From contig NZ_CP015441.1 of the NCBI RefSeq assembly GCF_001077815.2, positions 62,001-126,000 on the forward strand: a stretch of 64,000 bases of DNA, given 5' to 3'. Position numbers and translations under genes: made by a program. The DNA comes from Aurantiacibacter atlanticus. GTDB taxonomy: Bacteria; Pseudomonadota; Alphaproteobacteria; Sphingomonadales; Sphingomonadaceae. Shown in pieces: positions 18,264 through 26,290 of this stretch. Position 1 is the stretch's first letter, and each line of letters starts with the position of its first letter. The notes beneath the pieces were generated by a model, which worked only from the letters and a program-made list of their open reading frames with translations, ran no database searches and had not been told where the DNA came from.

Positions 18264-18612
18264 TCAATCCTTCCACTCGCTGCGCCGCGCAGGCAGCCGG
18301 TTGTTCGCGGTGCTCCAGGCTTGGATCCGCGGTCGCCGCGGACAACCTCCTCGCCGTTCGCCTTCAAGGCGACAACGCTTGATGCGTCGACGTTGCGGTA
18401 GCGTTTTCCCTCGTCCCAATCCCAGTCGAAGCTGACCGTCTCGCCCTTGTATACAACTTGCCGGACCAGGCAGGGAGAAACGATTAGCGCTCCCCATCTA
18501 TCGTCAGAACGTGCTGGTGCCAGGCGCGACTGTTGCCGCCGCGACTGGGCGGCCGCGGCTTGTCCTTCAGATGGACGCCGTAATGCTCGACTTCGGCTTG
18601 TTCGACTCGCAA
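18264..18612 (-). pseudogene. Decayed small gene with frameshifts
   Basis: Three minus-strand pieces read as one broken protein. From TTG 18612 (AAGGGGAAG upstream) comes LRVEQAEVEHYGVHLKDKPR...HVLTIDGER, stopping at 18484. In a second frame, starting at the same point, comes LIVSPCLVRQVVYKGETVSFDWDW...VVALKANGEEV. In a third frame near the 3' end comes RLPARRSEWKD with a stop at 18264. Each piece looks like protein rather than random translation, and the joins need single-base shifts. Family not recognised. Alternatively the first 42 residues form an intact micro-gene. Confidence 0.4.
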
Positions 18613-18650
18613 GCTCTTCCCCTTTCTTATATCCAACGCGACGATCCACA

Positions 18651-19151
18651 ATGGCCGAGATGATCGACAATCCTCAAGAAGTGCTCGCAATTTTTGCGGA
18701 GGCCGTTCGCGCGCTCCTGGCCGACAAAGAGTTGGCCTACGCCGATCCCGCCGAGCGCGCGATCGTCCATCGGCTGGCGGTGCTGCTGGAAGGCAAGTTT
18801 TCCGGCTGGTCGGTCGGCGTTGAATGGAACCGGCGTGAGGATGTCGTCAAACGGCTGGCGCATGGCGCCACCAAAGACGAGCTGATACGCGAGGGAGCGA
18901 TCGTCCCCGACCTAATCGTCCATCGGGTGGGCAAGCGGGAAAACCTGCTGATTGTCGAAGTCAAAAAGTCGAGCAACAAGGATTATGAAGGCGACATCTG
19001 GAAGCTAGAAGGCATGACTGATCAGACAGGCGACTACGGCTATGTCTCCGGGATTGATGTTCGTGCAGGCACCGTTCCAAAATGCGACGTCTATGTGGAC
19101 TCGACGTTGGATTGTGAGTTGACCGCCTGGATGCAGGATCAACTATCCTAG
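18651..19151 (+). CDS. PD-(D/E)XK-like protein of unknown function
   Basis: 166 residues. IVPDLIVHRVGKRENLLIVEVKKS (D87, E103, K105) is a clear PD-(D/E)XK nuclease core, and the next helix (DYEGDIWKLEGMTDQTGDYGYVSGI) fits proteins in which the fold binds DNA ends or acts as a small endonuclease. The N-terminal 50 residues are helical. ATG 18651 is the first start; there is no strong ribosome site. Last gene of the nuclease-rich stretch. Confidence 0.65.
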   Translation: MAEMIDNPQEVLAIFAEAVRALLADKELAYADPAERAIVHRLAVLLEGKFSGWSVGVEWNRREDVVKRLAHGATKDELIREGAIVPDLIVHRVGKRENLLIVEVKKSSNKDYEGDIWKLEGMTDQTGDYGYVSGIDVRAGTVPKCDVYVDSTLDCELTAWMQDQLS

Positions 19152-19174
19152 TTTGAGAGCCTCATACACGACCC

Positions 19175-19435
19175 TTGACGCTCGTCTCCCAACTGACAGA
19201 ACTTCCGCTTACCAATTTATCTGAAGATCCCCTGAGGGGCCGGAATGAGGGCGCAAAGTCGACGCTAGCCGAGCCAGAATTGGACCGGGGCAAGCGCTTT
19301 GCACTGTGGTCGTTCCTGCACATGTTCGGGTCCGCCCCCGATCTCGATGTGGCGTTCGAGAACGAGGAAGATCGGGAAGCAGCGCGCAACTTCATGGATC
19401 TCCTGGCGGCATCGGAGGGCGAAAGGGCAGGCTGA
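19175..19435 (+). CDS. Small hypothetical protein
   Basis: 86 residues from TTG 19175, 24 bp after the previous gene. The C-terminal half (RGKRFALWSFLHMFGSAPDLDVAFENEEDREAARNFMDLL) looks like a folded acidic helical protein, while the first 30 residues are less convincing, so an internal start is possible. Family not recognised. Confidence 0.4.
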   Translation: MTLVSQLTELPLTNLSEDPLRGRNEGAKSTLAEPELDRGKRFALWSFLHMFGSAPDLDVAFENEEDREAARNFMDLLAASEGERAG

Positions 19436-19759
19436 TTGCAGCGCACGGTCACGTCACCTTCAGACCCACATCCGATACCCATCCGGTTTTTGTCGCGAAC
19501 AGTCCTGAACCAGGTCAGCTGAGGACGGCAACCCGTTCCTTTCCGGCCGTGTTGGCACGCCCTTTGGCGCGATTGCGGACGCAAAAGCGGTTCTCACTTT
19601 TGCTGCAATCGCTGGGGCGCGCCTGCCCGCACCACCCGTCATGAACAGGTTCCCCTTGGAGCTTCGCTCCTGCGGTGCAGTCCTCCCATGCCCTGCTTCT
19701 TAGGCAAGTTCGCAAGCCGGAGATGGTCTCCGGTTTGAGGAACTGAAGGAACTTTCGTC
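19436..19759. other. Intergenic leader of ssb
   Basis: No gene seen. A perfect 7-bp hairpin CCGGAGA-TGG-TCTCCGG lies at 19717-19733, 27 bp upstream of ssb. It could be a terminator for upstream transcription or a leader structure. Confidence 0.4.
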
Positions 19760-20158
19760 ATGACCAACATTGCAATCCTCACCGGCCGCATCGCCCGCGA
19801 ACCGGACACCCGCGAGACCAAAGGCGGCACCAATGTCACCGGGATCACAGTCGTCACCGATCGTCCCGCACGCGACAAGGACGGCAAGACCTACAAGGAC
19901 GAGAACGGCTACACCGCCAAGGAAAGCGAGTTCCACCGGGTGACCTGCTTCAACGGCCTCGCCAAGACCGTCGGCCAGTACTGCTCCAAGGGCCAGCTGG
20001 TCAGCGTGCAGGGCCGCATCCACTACACCCAGTGGGAGGACAAGGACGGGGTCACCCGCTACGGCACCGAGATCCTCGCCGACAAGGTCGATTTTCTCTC
20101 CCGCGGCAACGGCTCGAGCGACGATAACGACAACACCGACGCTCCCGAGATCGACTGA
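19760..20158 (+). CDS. ssb: Single-stranded DNA-binding protein
   Basis: 132 residues, one OB-fold: MTNIAILTGRIAREPDTRET...VTDRP, then HRVTCFNGLAKTVGQYCSKGQLVSVQGRIHYTQWED. The acidic tail DDNDNTDAPEID lacks the usual DIPF-type end, so contacts with host replication proteins may be weak. Shorter than chromosomal SSB (about 170 residues); such short forms are common on plasmids and ICEs, where they protect transferred single strands. The start has a GAAGGAAC ribosome site. A strong hairpin terminator follows. Confidence 0.92.
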   Translation: MTNIAILTGRIAREPDTRETKGGTNVTGITVVTDRPARDKDGKTYKDENGYTAKESEFHRVTCFNGLAKTVGQYCSKGQLVSVQGRIHYTQWEDKDGVTRYGTEILADKVDFLSRGNGSSDDNDNTDAPEID

Positions 20159-20181
20159 CCTCTTCCGTCAGTGTCTCTTCC

Positions 20182-20216
20182 GAAGGGGTCCTGTCCGAGC
20201 CGGACAGGGCCCCTTC
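20182..20216 (+). terminator. Hairpin terminator of ssb
   Basis: 16-bp arms, 20182-20197 (GAAGGGGTCCTGTCCG) and 20201-20216, with a 3-nt loop and a single G-T wobble, followed by TTG-rich sequence. It starts 23 bp after the ssb stop. Confidence 0.75.
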
Positions 20217-20466
20217 TTGCGTTGTTCAACCACTCTGGCGGAGGAGGGGCCTGGCTCACGGTTGTCTTATTCTGATGGGCGTCCAACCGGCGCGTCAAGG
20301 ACGGCAGGGTCCCACCATTTTGCCTCCCCTTCGCTGCGCTACGGTCCGACAAAATCGTTACCCCTACCGCCGCTTCGCGGTCGCCCTTCGGAGCGATCCC
20401 TGACCCGCCGGCCGCACGCCCATCCGTCCTGCTCCTGCCGTCAACGGCAGACATCAGGAGGAAATT
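20217..20466. other. Gap between ssb terminator and next gene
   Basis: No credible gene on either strand. Several small GC hairpins (for example near GCCGCTTCGCGGTC) occur just before the ribosome site of the next gene. Confidence 0.3.
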
Positions 20467-20688
20467 ATGGCTACGCAATTTCAACGCACTTCGACTTCGG
20501 ATCGCTACTTTGCCGCACTGGCTATAGCAGAACGTCGGGCGCTGCACAGCTTCTTCGATCAGCACATTATCGAGGACAAGCGCCTTGGATATTTTGCCCT
20601 GGATGAGGGTGATTACAATGTACTTCCGGCGCACCTTGCAGCGCGCGTGGTGCATACCGTCCACGGGGCGATGTCAGACGAGTTCTGA
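20467..20688 (+). CDS. Small hypothetical protein
   Basis: 73 residues, MATQFQRTSTSDRYFAALAIAERRAL..., helical, no cysteines or membrane segment. CAGGAGGAAATT directly upstream of ATG 20467 is a very strong ribosome site and the main support. Family not recognised; the neighbourhood (ssb, then toxin-antitoxin and T4SS) suggests a mobile-element accessory gene. Confidence 0.65.
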   Translation: MATQFQRTSTSDRYFAALAIAERRALHSFFDQHIIEDKRLGYFALDEGDYNVLPAHLAARVVHTVHGAMSDEF

Positions 20689-21245
20689 CCGCATGAGCAG
20701 GGCAGGGACCAGCAACGGTTCCTGTCCTATTCTCATGTTCACAGGGGTGACGGATGGCGATGGCGCAGTGCGAAAGTTGGACGCATAATCGGTCGCCCCC
20801 GGATTCGATAAACAATCATTCTGGCATGTCGGTCCATTGCGCCGGACAATACATCTTGCTCCTTTGCCGTCATATCCAAGCAGGCCAGAACATTGGCTGC
20901 TGATGTTGGCTATTTGGTCCCCATTTCGGAACATTCGAGGAAAATTCTCGTCCGAATATCTCGGTTCTAAACAAAAAGTTCCGCCGCTAAAGGCGACGCT
21001 GCGCTGCGCTTCCGTTTTGAAACGAAAGCATTTTCTCCAATAATCTGGCCGGGGAAGCAACTGGTCACTGATCCACAATTCAGAATGGGCTTGACCCAGC
21101 ACACCGTACGCAGCGGTGGAAGTCAGCTTTATGAAACGAAAAGCCTGACGCCAGCTATTCTGCACCCGGCCGTGTGAGGCACTGATCGAGACTGAAACCC
21201 CGCCAAATCGCCTGCACGCATCAGTCTCTTGGGGCTCACAGTGAA
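20689..21245. other. Gene-poor stretch upstream of the first Xre-RES pair
   Basis: A 239-codon minus-strand frame covers 20674-21393 but has unlikely composition and crosses the promoter and coding start of the Xre gene. I do not accept it. Nothing else is seen. Confidence 0.4.
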
Positions 21246-21303
21246 TTGACAAGATCGCTCTCGATGCCATATGTCGCTCTACAAACGACAGGTGACATAT
21301 GGC
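21246..21303 (+). promoter_or_regulatory. Promoter and palindromic operator of Xre-RES module 1
   Basis: TTGACA at 21246-21251 is followed 17 bp later by ATATGT as a possible -10. A perfect inverted repeat GCCATATGTC (21266-21275) / GACATATGGC (21294-21303) overlaps the -10 and runs into the start codon at 21299. This is the expected layout for autorepression by the antitoxin. Confidence 0.65.
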
Positions 21304-21775
21304 GACAGTGATTGAACGAGAGGATGATGCGATCGTTACCCGAGCGGGCCGCCGGCTTGGGGGCAAATCAACCTTCAAGCGGCCGCTCCGCAATCGTCTC
21401 GACGCGCACGAGGTGATCGAAAAGGGTTTCCCCGGCGGAGCACTGATCTTTTTGTCCGAGAACGTTGCCTTGTTGCAGCAGCCCGGCGCTTTCGAGAAGG
21501 CGATGGGTATCAGTCTTCGTACCCTGCAGCGCCGAAAAAGGGAGGATTCGCCAAAGCGATTGAGCCTTGAACAAAGCGGACGGGCGTGGAAATTCGCTGA
21601 GCTGCTCGAGGAAGCAATCGAGGTGTTCGGAAATCAAGAGGACGCGGAGGCATTCTTCAACCGCCCAGCCTTGGGGCTGAATCAGCGTCTGCCGATCGAT
21701 CTTCTCAGCACGCCGGCAGGCACGGAGCTAGTCGAAACCCACCTTGAACGACTGAAATATGGCGTATACGCGTGA
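21299..21775 (+). CDS. Xre/MbcA/ParS-type antitoxin of a RES module
   Basis: 158 residues. Middle part AFEKAMGISLRTLQRRKR is the helix-turn-helix of the Xre-like antitoxins, and the C-terminal GNQEDAEAFFNRPALGLNQRLPIDLLSTPAGTELVETHLERLKYG is the DUF2384/MbcA toxin-binding domain. It neutralises the RES toxin and represses its own operon. The stop overlaps the toxin start (GTGA). Confidence 0.9.
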   Translation: MATVIEREDDAIVTRAGRRLGGKSTFKRPLRNRLDAHEVIEKGFPGGALIFLSENVALLQQPGAFEKAMGISLRTLQRRKREDSPKRLSLEQSGRAWKFAELLEEAIEVFGNQEDAEAFFNRPALGLNQRLPIDLLSTPAGTELVETHLERLKYGVYA

Positions 21776-22269
21776 CGCCGCTGCCGGGAGGGCTGGGGTC
21801 TGAGGACATCCACGCTTGGCGTCTCGACCACGACGATTTCAGAGCGACATGGATTAGTGGCGAAGGCGCTTATCGCGTCGGAGGCCGGTGGAATGCTCCA
21901 GGCAAGAGAGTGGTTTACTGCGCGATAGATCCGTCTACCGCTATTCTTGAGGTTGCGGTCCATAAGACCTTCCGCGTGCTTGATACCGTTCCACACGTAT
22001 TGACTGCGTTGCGCGTTAAGGATCCCTCGACGGTAAAGATCGTGCAACCGGGCGACGTACCCAATCCCAACTGGCTGTCACCTGGGATACCGAGTGCAGG
22101 ACAGCAGACGTTCGGCAACGCACTACTCGAGAACCATGCATTCTTGCTGATACCGAGCGCCGTGTCGTCAAAAAGCTGGAACTTGATGTTCGATCCCGTG
22201 AAAGCAGCCGGTGCCTATGAACTGGTCGAGCAGGAACGCTTCGCGCTCGATACGCGGCTTCACCCGTGA
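21772..22269 (+). CDS. RES-domain toxin
   Basis: 165 residues. The RES motif set is present: WISGEGAYRVGGRWNAPGKRVVYCA, then STAILEVAVH and the late SSKSWNLMFDP. RES toxins such as Mycobacterium MbcT and Pseudomonas Res degrade NAD+ in the cytoplasm; this copy keeps the Arg, Glu and Ser positions expected for activity. GTG 21772 overlaps the antitoxin stop by 4 bp, giving the usual antitoxin-first translational coupling. Confidence 0.9.
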   Translation: MTPLPGGLGSEDIHAWRLDHDDFRATWISGEGAYRVGGRWNAPGKRVVYCAIDPSTAILEVAVHKTFRVLDTVPHVLTALRVKDPSTVKIVQPGDVPNPNWLSPGIPSAGQQTFGNALLENHAFLLIPSAVSSKSWNLMFDPVKAAGAYELVEQERFALDTRLHP

Positions 22270-22362
22270 TATGAGAGCGGATCGATTGCGGAGCATTGCC
22301 TATCAGTCTGGGCGCATCTAGAAGAGCGAAGCGATAGAAAAACCATGCCGAAAGGTATGGTT

Positions 22363-23238
22363 ATGAAAAATCTACTGGTTGCAATCCTCTTCCTGTCTGT
22401 CCCGGCATCCGCGCAGCAAGCGCAATTGCAAACATTCTCGCCAGAACGCTCGTCCGCGTTTGTAATGCTCATACCGGGTGTTCCATCGGCGGCTTCGCCT
22501 TTCAACGATTCCCAGGCTCTGCCATCACGAGCTTCGGCACTCGAGGCCGACTTCGCGAACCTCAACGCGACTATGGAGCCCGGGGCCGAGCCGTCACTCG
22601 ACCTTGTTCCGGCAGCGACCTTCGTGCCGGATTGGATGAGGGGAGGGCGCCCGAAATTCGACTATAGCGTCTATCGCCGCAGAGCATACTTTCCTGATCC
22701 GGATTGCCTCACGACAGGGTACTTTCCTCGTCAGGGCATCAGCGCGGATGCCCAAACGCGCCGGCGCCTCTACTTCCATAATATTCTTACAGCAGCCTGC
22801 GAAGCCGGAGTTCCCGTAACGCTTTTCGACGCATTGGTTGCGCAAGAGAGCCGCTATCGTCCCCACGCGCGAAGTCATGCAGGCGCGATGGGACTCACGC
22901 AACTCATGCCGGGGACCGCGCGCTATCTGAATGTCCGCAACCCGTGGGACGTGCGCGAGAATCTAACTGGCGGCGCGCGCTATCTGCGCGAGCAGCTCGA
23001 TCGGTTTGGTTCGTGGGAACTTGCGCTGGCGGCTTATAACGCCGGTCCGGGCCGCATTGAGCAGTACGACGGGATCCCGCCTTTCCGGGAGACCCGCAAT
23101 TATGTGCGAACGATCATGTCGACGCTCGATGGCGGCGCGGCTCCCGAAGTGCGGTCTCCGCCGTTACTCGCTGCCAACCCGTTCAGGAGGACAAAGCTGG
23201 TTTCCTTCGCTCGGCCGTCAAAGATCCCAGAAAACTGA
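22363..23238 (+). CDS. Lytic transglycosylase (VirB1-like)
   Basis: 291 residues. A signal peptide ([19 protein letters not shown]) sends it to the periplasm. The SLT domain holds the catalytic Glu in [11 protein letters not shown] (E162), then [13 protein letters not shown] and AYNAGPGRI. It should open peptidoglycan for assembly of the transfer apparatus encoded downstream. ATG 22363 follows AAAGG; an upstream in-frame ATG at 22345 would add six residues and is possible. The gene overlaps the convergent membrane gene by 21 bp. Confidence 0.9.
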   Translation: MKNLLVAILFLSVPASAQQAQLQTFSPERSSAFVMLIPGVPSAASPFNDSQALPSRASALEADFANLNATMEPGAEPSLDLVPAATFVPDWMRGGRPKFDYSVYRRRAYFPDPDCLTTGYFPRQGISADAQTRRRLYFHNILTAACEAGVPVTLFDALVAQESRYRPHARSHAGAMGLTQLMPGTARYLNVRNPWDVRENLTGGARYLREQLDRFGSWELALAAYNAGPGRIEQYDGIPPFRETRNYVRTIMSTLDGGAAPEVRSPPLLAANPFRRTKLVSFARPSKIPEN

Positions 23239-23493
23239 GAACCCCACGCTCCAGGCGTAATACAAAGCTACCGCGACGATGACCGGTGCGCCTTTGAGAT
23301 AGTTGATCTGCCAGCGAAGCCAGATCTTTGGCAGAAGCAGCGTCTTGTCGAGACGGGTGGCGAGGGCGGGACGCCACCTTCCGGCGCGCCAATCGTGTGC
23401 GGTTACCAGAACAGCGAGGACAGCGCACATCAGCGCCATGATACCGACGGCAATGTAGAGCGACGTCCAGGCGATGAGAGCTTCTTGCTTCAT
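23218..23493 (-). CDS. Small two-TM membrane protein
   Basis: 91 residues with two hydrophobic segments ([24 protein letters not shown] and [19 protein letters not shown]) separated by a basic loop. Both lie in an open frame with normal composition. Convergent overlap with the transglycosylase. Family not recognised; position suggests a conjugation accessory protein. Confidence 0.6.
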   Translation of the reverse strand: MKQEALIAWTSLYIAVGIMALMCAVLAVLVTAHDWRAGRWRPALATRLDKTLLLPKIWLRWQINYLKGAPVIVAVALYYAWSVGFSVFWDL

Positions 23494-23771
23494 GATTCCT
23501 GGCTACCAGCGTGCCTCTTGCATATGGTGACCGAGCCCGAAGCTGTCCGATCCAGCTCACCGAACATCGCCTCGTTCCGTCCGAACCGCGTATGCTTGAA
23601 ATTGACATCGCCGCTTTTCGCTTGATTGACGACGAGGGCTTTCATTTAGACCTCCGCTGCTTTCCGTATTTCATTCTGCGCCAGATCCCTGTTCGGCAAT
23701 GAGAGCGCTATGTTGCGACATGTGGGGCGCCGGATGGCCAGCAGAGACCACCCAGGTAGTCCGAGCAACGC

Positions 23772-24263
23772 TCAACCGTAGGCGAAATCGAAGTCTCCAC
23801 CGTTGCGTCGGTCTTCGAGCTTGCGGTGGTATTTTGCGATTGCGGAAGACGTGTTTTTTGCAATTCCGTTGCAGAGTTCGTCGCGAATGGTCTCGAAGGT
23901 GCCTTCGCAGGCAGCGAGCTCGCTTGGCAGATGGGTGGCCATAGCGATCGCAACGAGAGCCGAGGTCTCGCAGCACGGATCTTCATAGGAAGCTGGGTCC
24001 GAGAAACACTGAACTGTGATCGCAGCGCGGATCGGATCGATTTCGAGTCGTGCAGACACGGCATGGAACTCAGCGATCGGGAGCGATCCTTCGGCAATGC
24101 GTTCGAAGAAGCGGTTGCGATGGCTACGCCGGATGACCCCTTCGTTGACCAGCTTCCGCACGCTCACGCCGCGCTTCTGCATCTGATCTCTGATGAGGAC
24201 CGAATATTCCTCCTGAAGCTGAGTGCAACTTTTAATCTCAGCTCGCTGTGACCCCTCGGACAT
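23772..24263 (-). CDS. Conserved small protein, possible regulator
   Basis: 163 residues from ATG 24263, chosen because GGAGGA precedes it (an in-frame start at 24332 lacks one). The segment EEYSVLIRDQMQKRGVSVRKLVNEGVIRRSHRNRFFERIAEGSLPIAEFHAVSARLEIDP resembles a Xre-like helical DNA-binding domain; the rest is unknown. It lies 72 bp after another minus-strand gene, both diverging from the transfer operon, so a transfer-regulation role is possible. Confidence 0.65.
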   Translation of the reverse strand: MSEGSQRAEIKSCTQLQEEYSVLIRDQMQKRGVSVRKLVNEGVIRRSHRNRFFERIAEGSLPIAEFHAVSARLEIDPIRAAITVQCFSDPASYEDPCCETSALVAIAMATHLPSELAACEGTFETIRDELCNGIAKNTSSAIAKYHRKLEDRRNGGDFDFAYG

Positions 24264-24335
24264 AGTTCCTCCGATGCCCCGCCCTATGCATACGCATACC
24301 TTGGAAGAGGGTAGCGATGTTTGGCAAGTCAAACT

Positions 24336-24683
24336 TTATCGTTGAGAAATTACGAGCGCGCAAAAAACAACCGCCTCCCGGACACCGCAATGGCCGCCGA
24401 GACGCTCACTCAAATCAGTCTTTATCTCGTCCAATCTGGCATTGAGTGGGCGCGAAAGGCGAAGATAGATCCGCACTCGGCCGTCCAGCGGGAGCTGTCC
24501 CGCGAAAAGCTTGAGCTGTTCCTTGGTAGGTTTCGGGCGGGAGTTGATGACCTCAATAATCACGTCTTTCAGGCGCTGAAACTTCAACCTTTCAACCGTG
24601 AGGATTCGGATCGCGTCCGCGATTATCGCGAAGGGCTGCTCGCCCATCAGCAACTCATGCACAACCTCGCTGTCGTCTGACAT
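24336..24683 (-). CDS. Conserved small protein upstream of the tra operon
   Basis: 115 residues from ATG 24683 with GAGGAGC upstream. Helical and charged, without cysteines except near the C-terminus (GGHCGVREAVVFCALV). The frame is open to 25013 but composition changes at 24683. Family not recognised. It diverges from traA across a 354-bp region with repeat structure, and could be a transfer regulator together with the next gene. Confidence 0.6.
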   Translation of the reverse strand: MSDDSEVVHELLMGEQPFAIIADAIRILTVERLKFQRLKDVIIEVINSRPKPTKEQLKLFAGQLPLDGRVRIYLRLSRPLNARLDEIKTDLSERLGGHCGVREAVVFCALVISQR

Positions 24684-25037
24684 AGAAGCTCCTCGCCCCC
24701 TCAAATCTTTGTGCGGGCGCGCCCTGTCAGCGGCTCGAAAGGTCAGAGAATCAGATTTTGTGTTTAGATGGGGGAGGTGGCTCTGCATACAGGCCAGCTG
24801 GCTCTGTATTCGGTCCATCGTGGGCCCGATTTCTTGCCAGGTAGGCACACTGGCGTAGCCAAGTGGCTTCGTTTTTGCACCCGGTAGGGACGAATTTCGA
24901 TGCCGAGCGGCCATACAAACGGTGATTCGAAGTCGGGTAAAGCTAAAGATACCCACGCAATAGTTGAGAAATGGTTCCCGATCTCCCCTTCTGGTCTTGG
25001 CGCATTGCGCCATTCGTCAAACCAGAAGGGAAAGACA
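24684..25037. promoter_or_regulatory. Divergent control region of the transfer operon
   Basis: No gene. Two direct repeats TGGCTCTGcAT (24778) and TGGCTCTGtAT (24799) start 21 bp apart, two helical turns. Between and over them lies a dyad, TACAG (24788-24792), GCCAGCTGGC (24793-24802) and CTGTA (24804-24808). Likely operator(s) for traA and/or the divergent regulators. Confidence 0.45.
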
Positions 25038-25355
25038 ATGAAAGCACTCGACCTCAAGAAGGGCGGCGCGAACCTTGCCGTCGCTTTGGCTGCAGCGGCC
25101 GGGATGAGCGTATTCGGAATCGATGCCGCGATGGCCGGTACCGACTCCACGTTCGATACCGCGCTGACGCAGTTCACCAACTTCCTCGAAGGCTCGGGCG
25201 GTAAGATCATCACCGTGCTGTCGCTTGCCGGCGGCATCGTGGCGCTTGCCTCCGGTCGCTTTTCGCTTGGCCAGGTCGCGATCCCGGTTGGTGTGGGGGT
25301 CGGTGCCGGCACGGGCGTGCCGATCGTCACCTCGACGATTACCGGCACGGTCTGA
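25038..25355 (+). CDS. traA: Conjugative pilin (TraA/TrbC/VirB2 family)
   Basis: 105-residue prepilin. A long leader (MKALDLKKGG...AAAAGMSVFGIDAAMAG) precedes the mature region, which has two hydrophobic helices (KIITVLSLAGGIVALASG and VAIPVGVGVGAGTGVPIV). Start ATG 25038 has AGAAGGGAAAG. It is the first gene of the transfer operon and 85 bp precede traL. Downstream an S26 peptidase (33351) could mature it. Confidence 0.82.
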   Translation: MKALDLKKGGANLAVALAAAAGMSVFGIDAAMAGTDSTFDTALTQFTNFLEGSGGKIITVLSLAGGIVALASGRFSLGQVAIPVGVGVGAGTGVPIVTSTITGTV

Positions 25356-25440
25356 TTTTTCGATCGGACTCTCACCACGGGATGCGGCCTGCTGATTGCC
25401 TCGCGAGACGCAGCCGCCCCCAAATTGGCGGTGACGACCT

Positions 25441-25725
25441 TTGGACCAGTATTCAATCCCAAGACACCTCGACGATCCCGAGTTGATCGGGTTCTGGACG
25501 CTTGATGAATTCCTCATAATGTTGATTCCATTCGGATGGGGAATTCTTGCGCAGCACATCGTTATCGGACTTCTCTTCAGTGTCGCTGCATGGTTTTTCT
25601 ATCGCAAAATAAAAGCCGGGCGTTCGATGTATTGGGTTGTGCATTTTGCCTATTGGCATCTGCCGGGTGGGTTCTTTGGTCTGAAGGTCGCTCCGCCTTC
25701 TCATCTTCGTGTGATGGCGGGCTGA
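25441..25725 (+). CDS. traL: F-type T4SS protein TraL
   Basis: 94 residues: IPRHLDDPELIGFWTLDEFLIMLIPFGWG is the TraL/TrbD-like N-terminus (Y-x-I-P-x-x-L-D-x-P), followed by a second hydrophobic segment. Inner-membrane component needed for pilus assembly. TTG 25441 is the only sensible start. One base separates it from traE. Confidence 0.88.
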   Translation: MDQYSIPRHLDDPELIGFWTLDEFLIMLIPFGWGILAQHIVIGLLFSVAAWFFYRKIKAGRSMYWVVHFAYWHLPGGFFGLKVAPPSHLRVMAG

Positions 25726-25726
25726 A

Positions 25727-26290
25727 ATGGAACTTTCTCTTGCTCACGAGGCGTCGCAACGGACGCTGAAACAGCGCAATCTCCTCGCGCTCATCTGCAT
25801 CGTTCTCGGCATCCTTGTGGTTGTGATGTTCACGGCCGCCTCGACGCGCGATCGGGAGGTCGTCCTGCAGCCGATCCTCCCGAGCGAAATGACGCTTAGC
25901 TCCTCGTCGGTCACGCCCGAGTATCTCGAGGCGGTAACACGCGACATCGCGCAGCTTGCGCTCAATCGCTCGCCTGAAACCCTCCAGTACTGGCTCGACG
26001 GGATCGTCGCCATCGCCGCGCCGGAGTCGCGCGGCGCGCTTAAAGCCAAGCTGATGGAGATCATGGCCGAGCAGGAAGGCTCTCAGGTCACGCAGTTCGT
26101 CACCATCGACTGGATCAGGACCGACCCCGACGAACTCACGAGCCAGGTCGGCGGCGTGCTCCATACGATCGTCGGTTCGCGCGACGTCCGCCGCGAACAC
26201 AAGGTCTTCGAGTTCCACTGGAAATATACCGGCGTCTCGCTCCGTCTGAAGGGCTTCGGCGTCGTCGTGAAAGAAGGAGAGGAAGAATGA
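25727..26290 (+). CDS. traE: F-type T4SS protein TraE
   Basis: 187 residues with one N-terminal TM (NLLALICIVLGILVVVMFTA) and a periplasmic domain like VirB8. Part of the inner-membrane platform. ATG 25727 is one base after traL; the stop overlaps traK. Confidence 0.9.
   Translation: MELSLAHEASQRTLKQRNLLALICIVLGILVVVMFTAASTRDREVVLQPILPSEMTLSSSSVTPEYLEAVTRDIAQLALNRSPETLQYWLDGIVAIAAPESRGALKAKLMEIMAEQEGSQVTQFVTIDWIRTDPDELTSQVGGVLHTIVGSRDVRREHKVFEFHWKYTGVSLRLKGFGVVVKEGEEE

Noticed and set aside
20674..21393. A 239-codon minus-strand frame
   Set aside because: Unusual composition; crosses the Xre promoter and coding start; no ribosome site.
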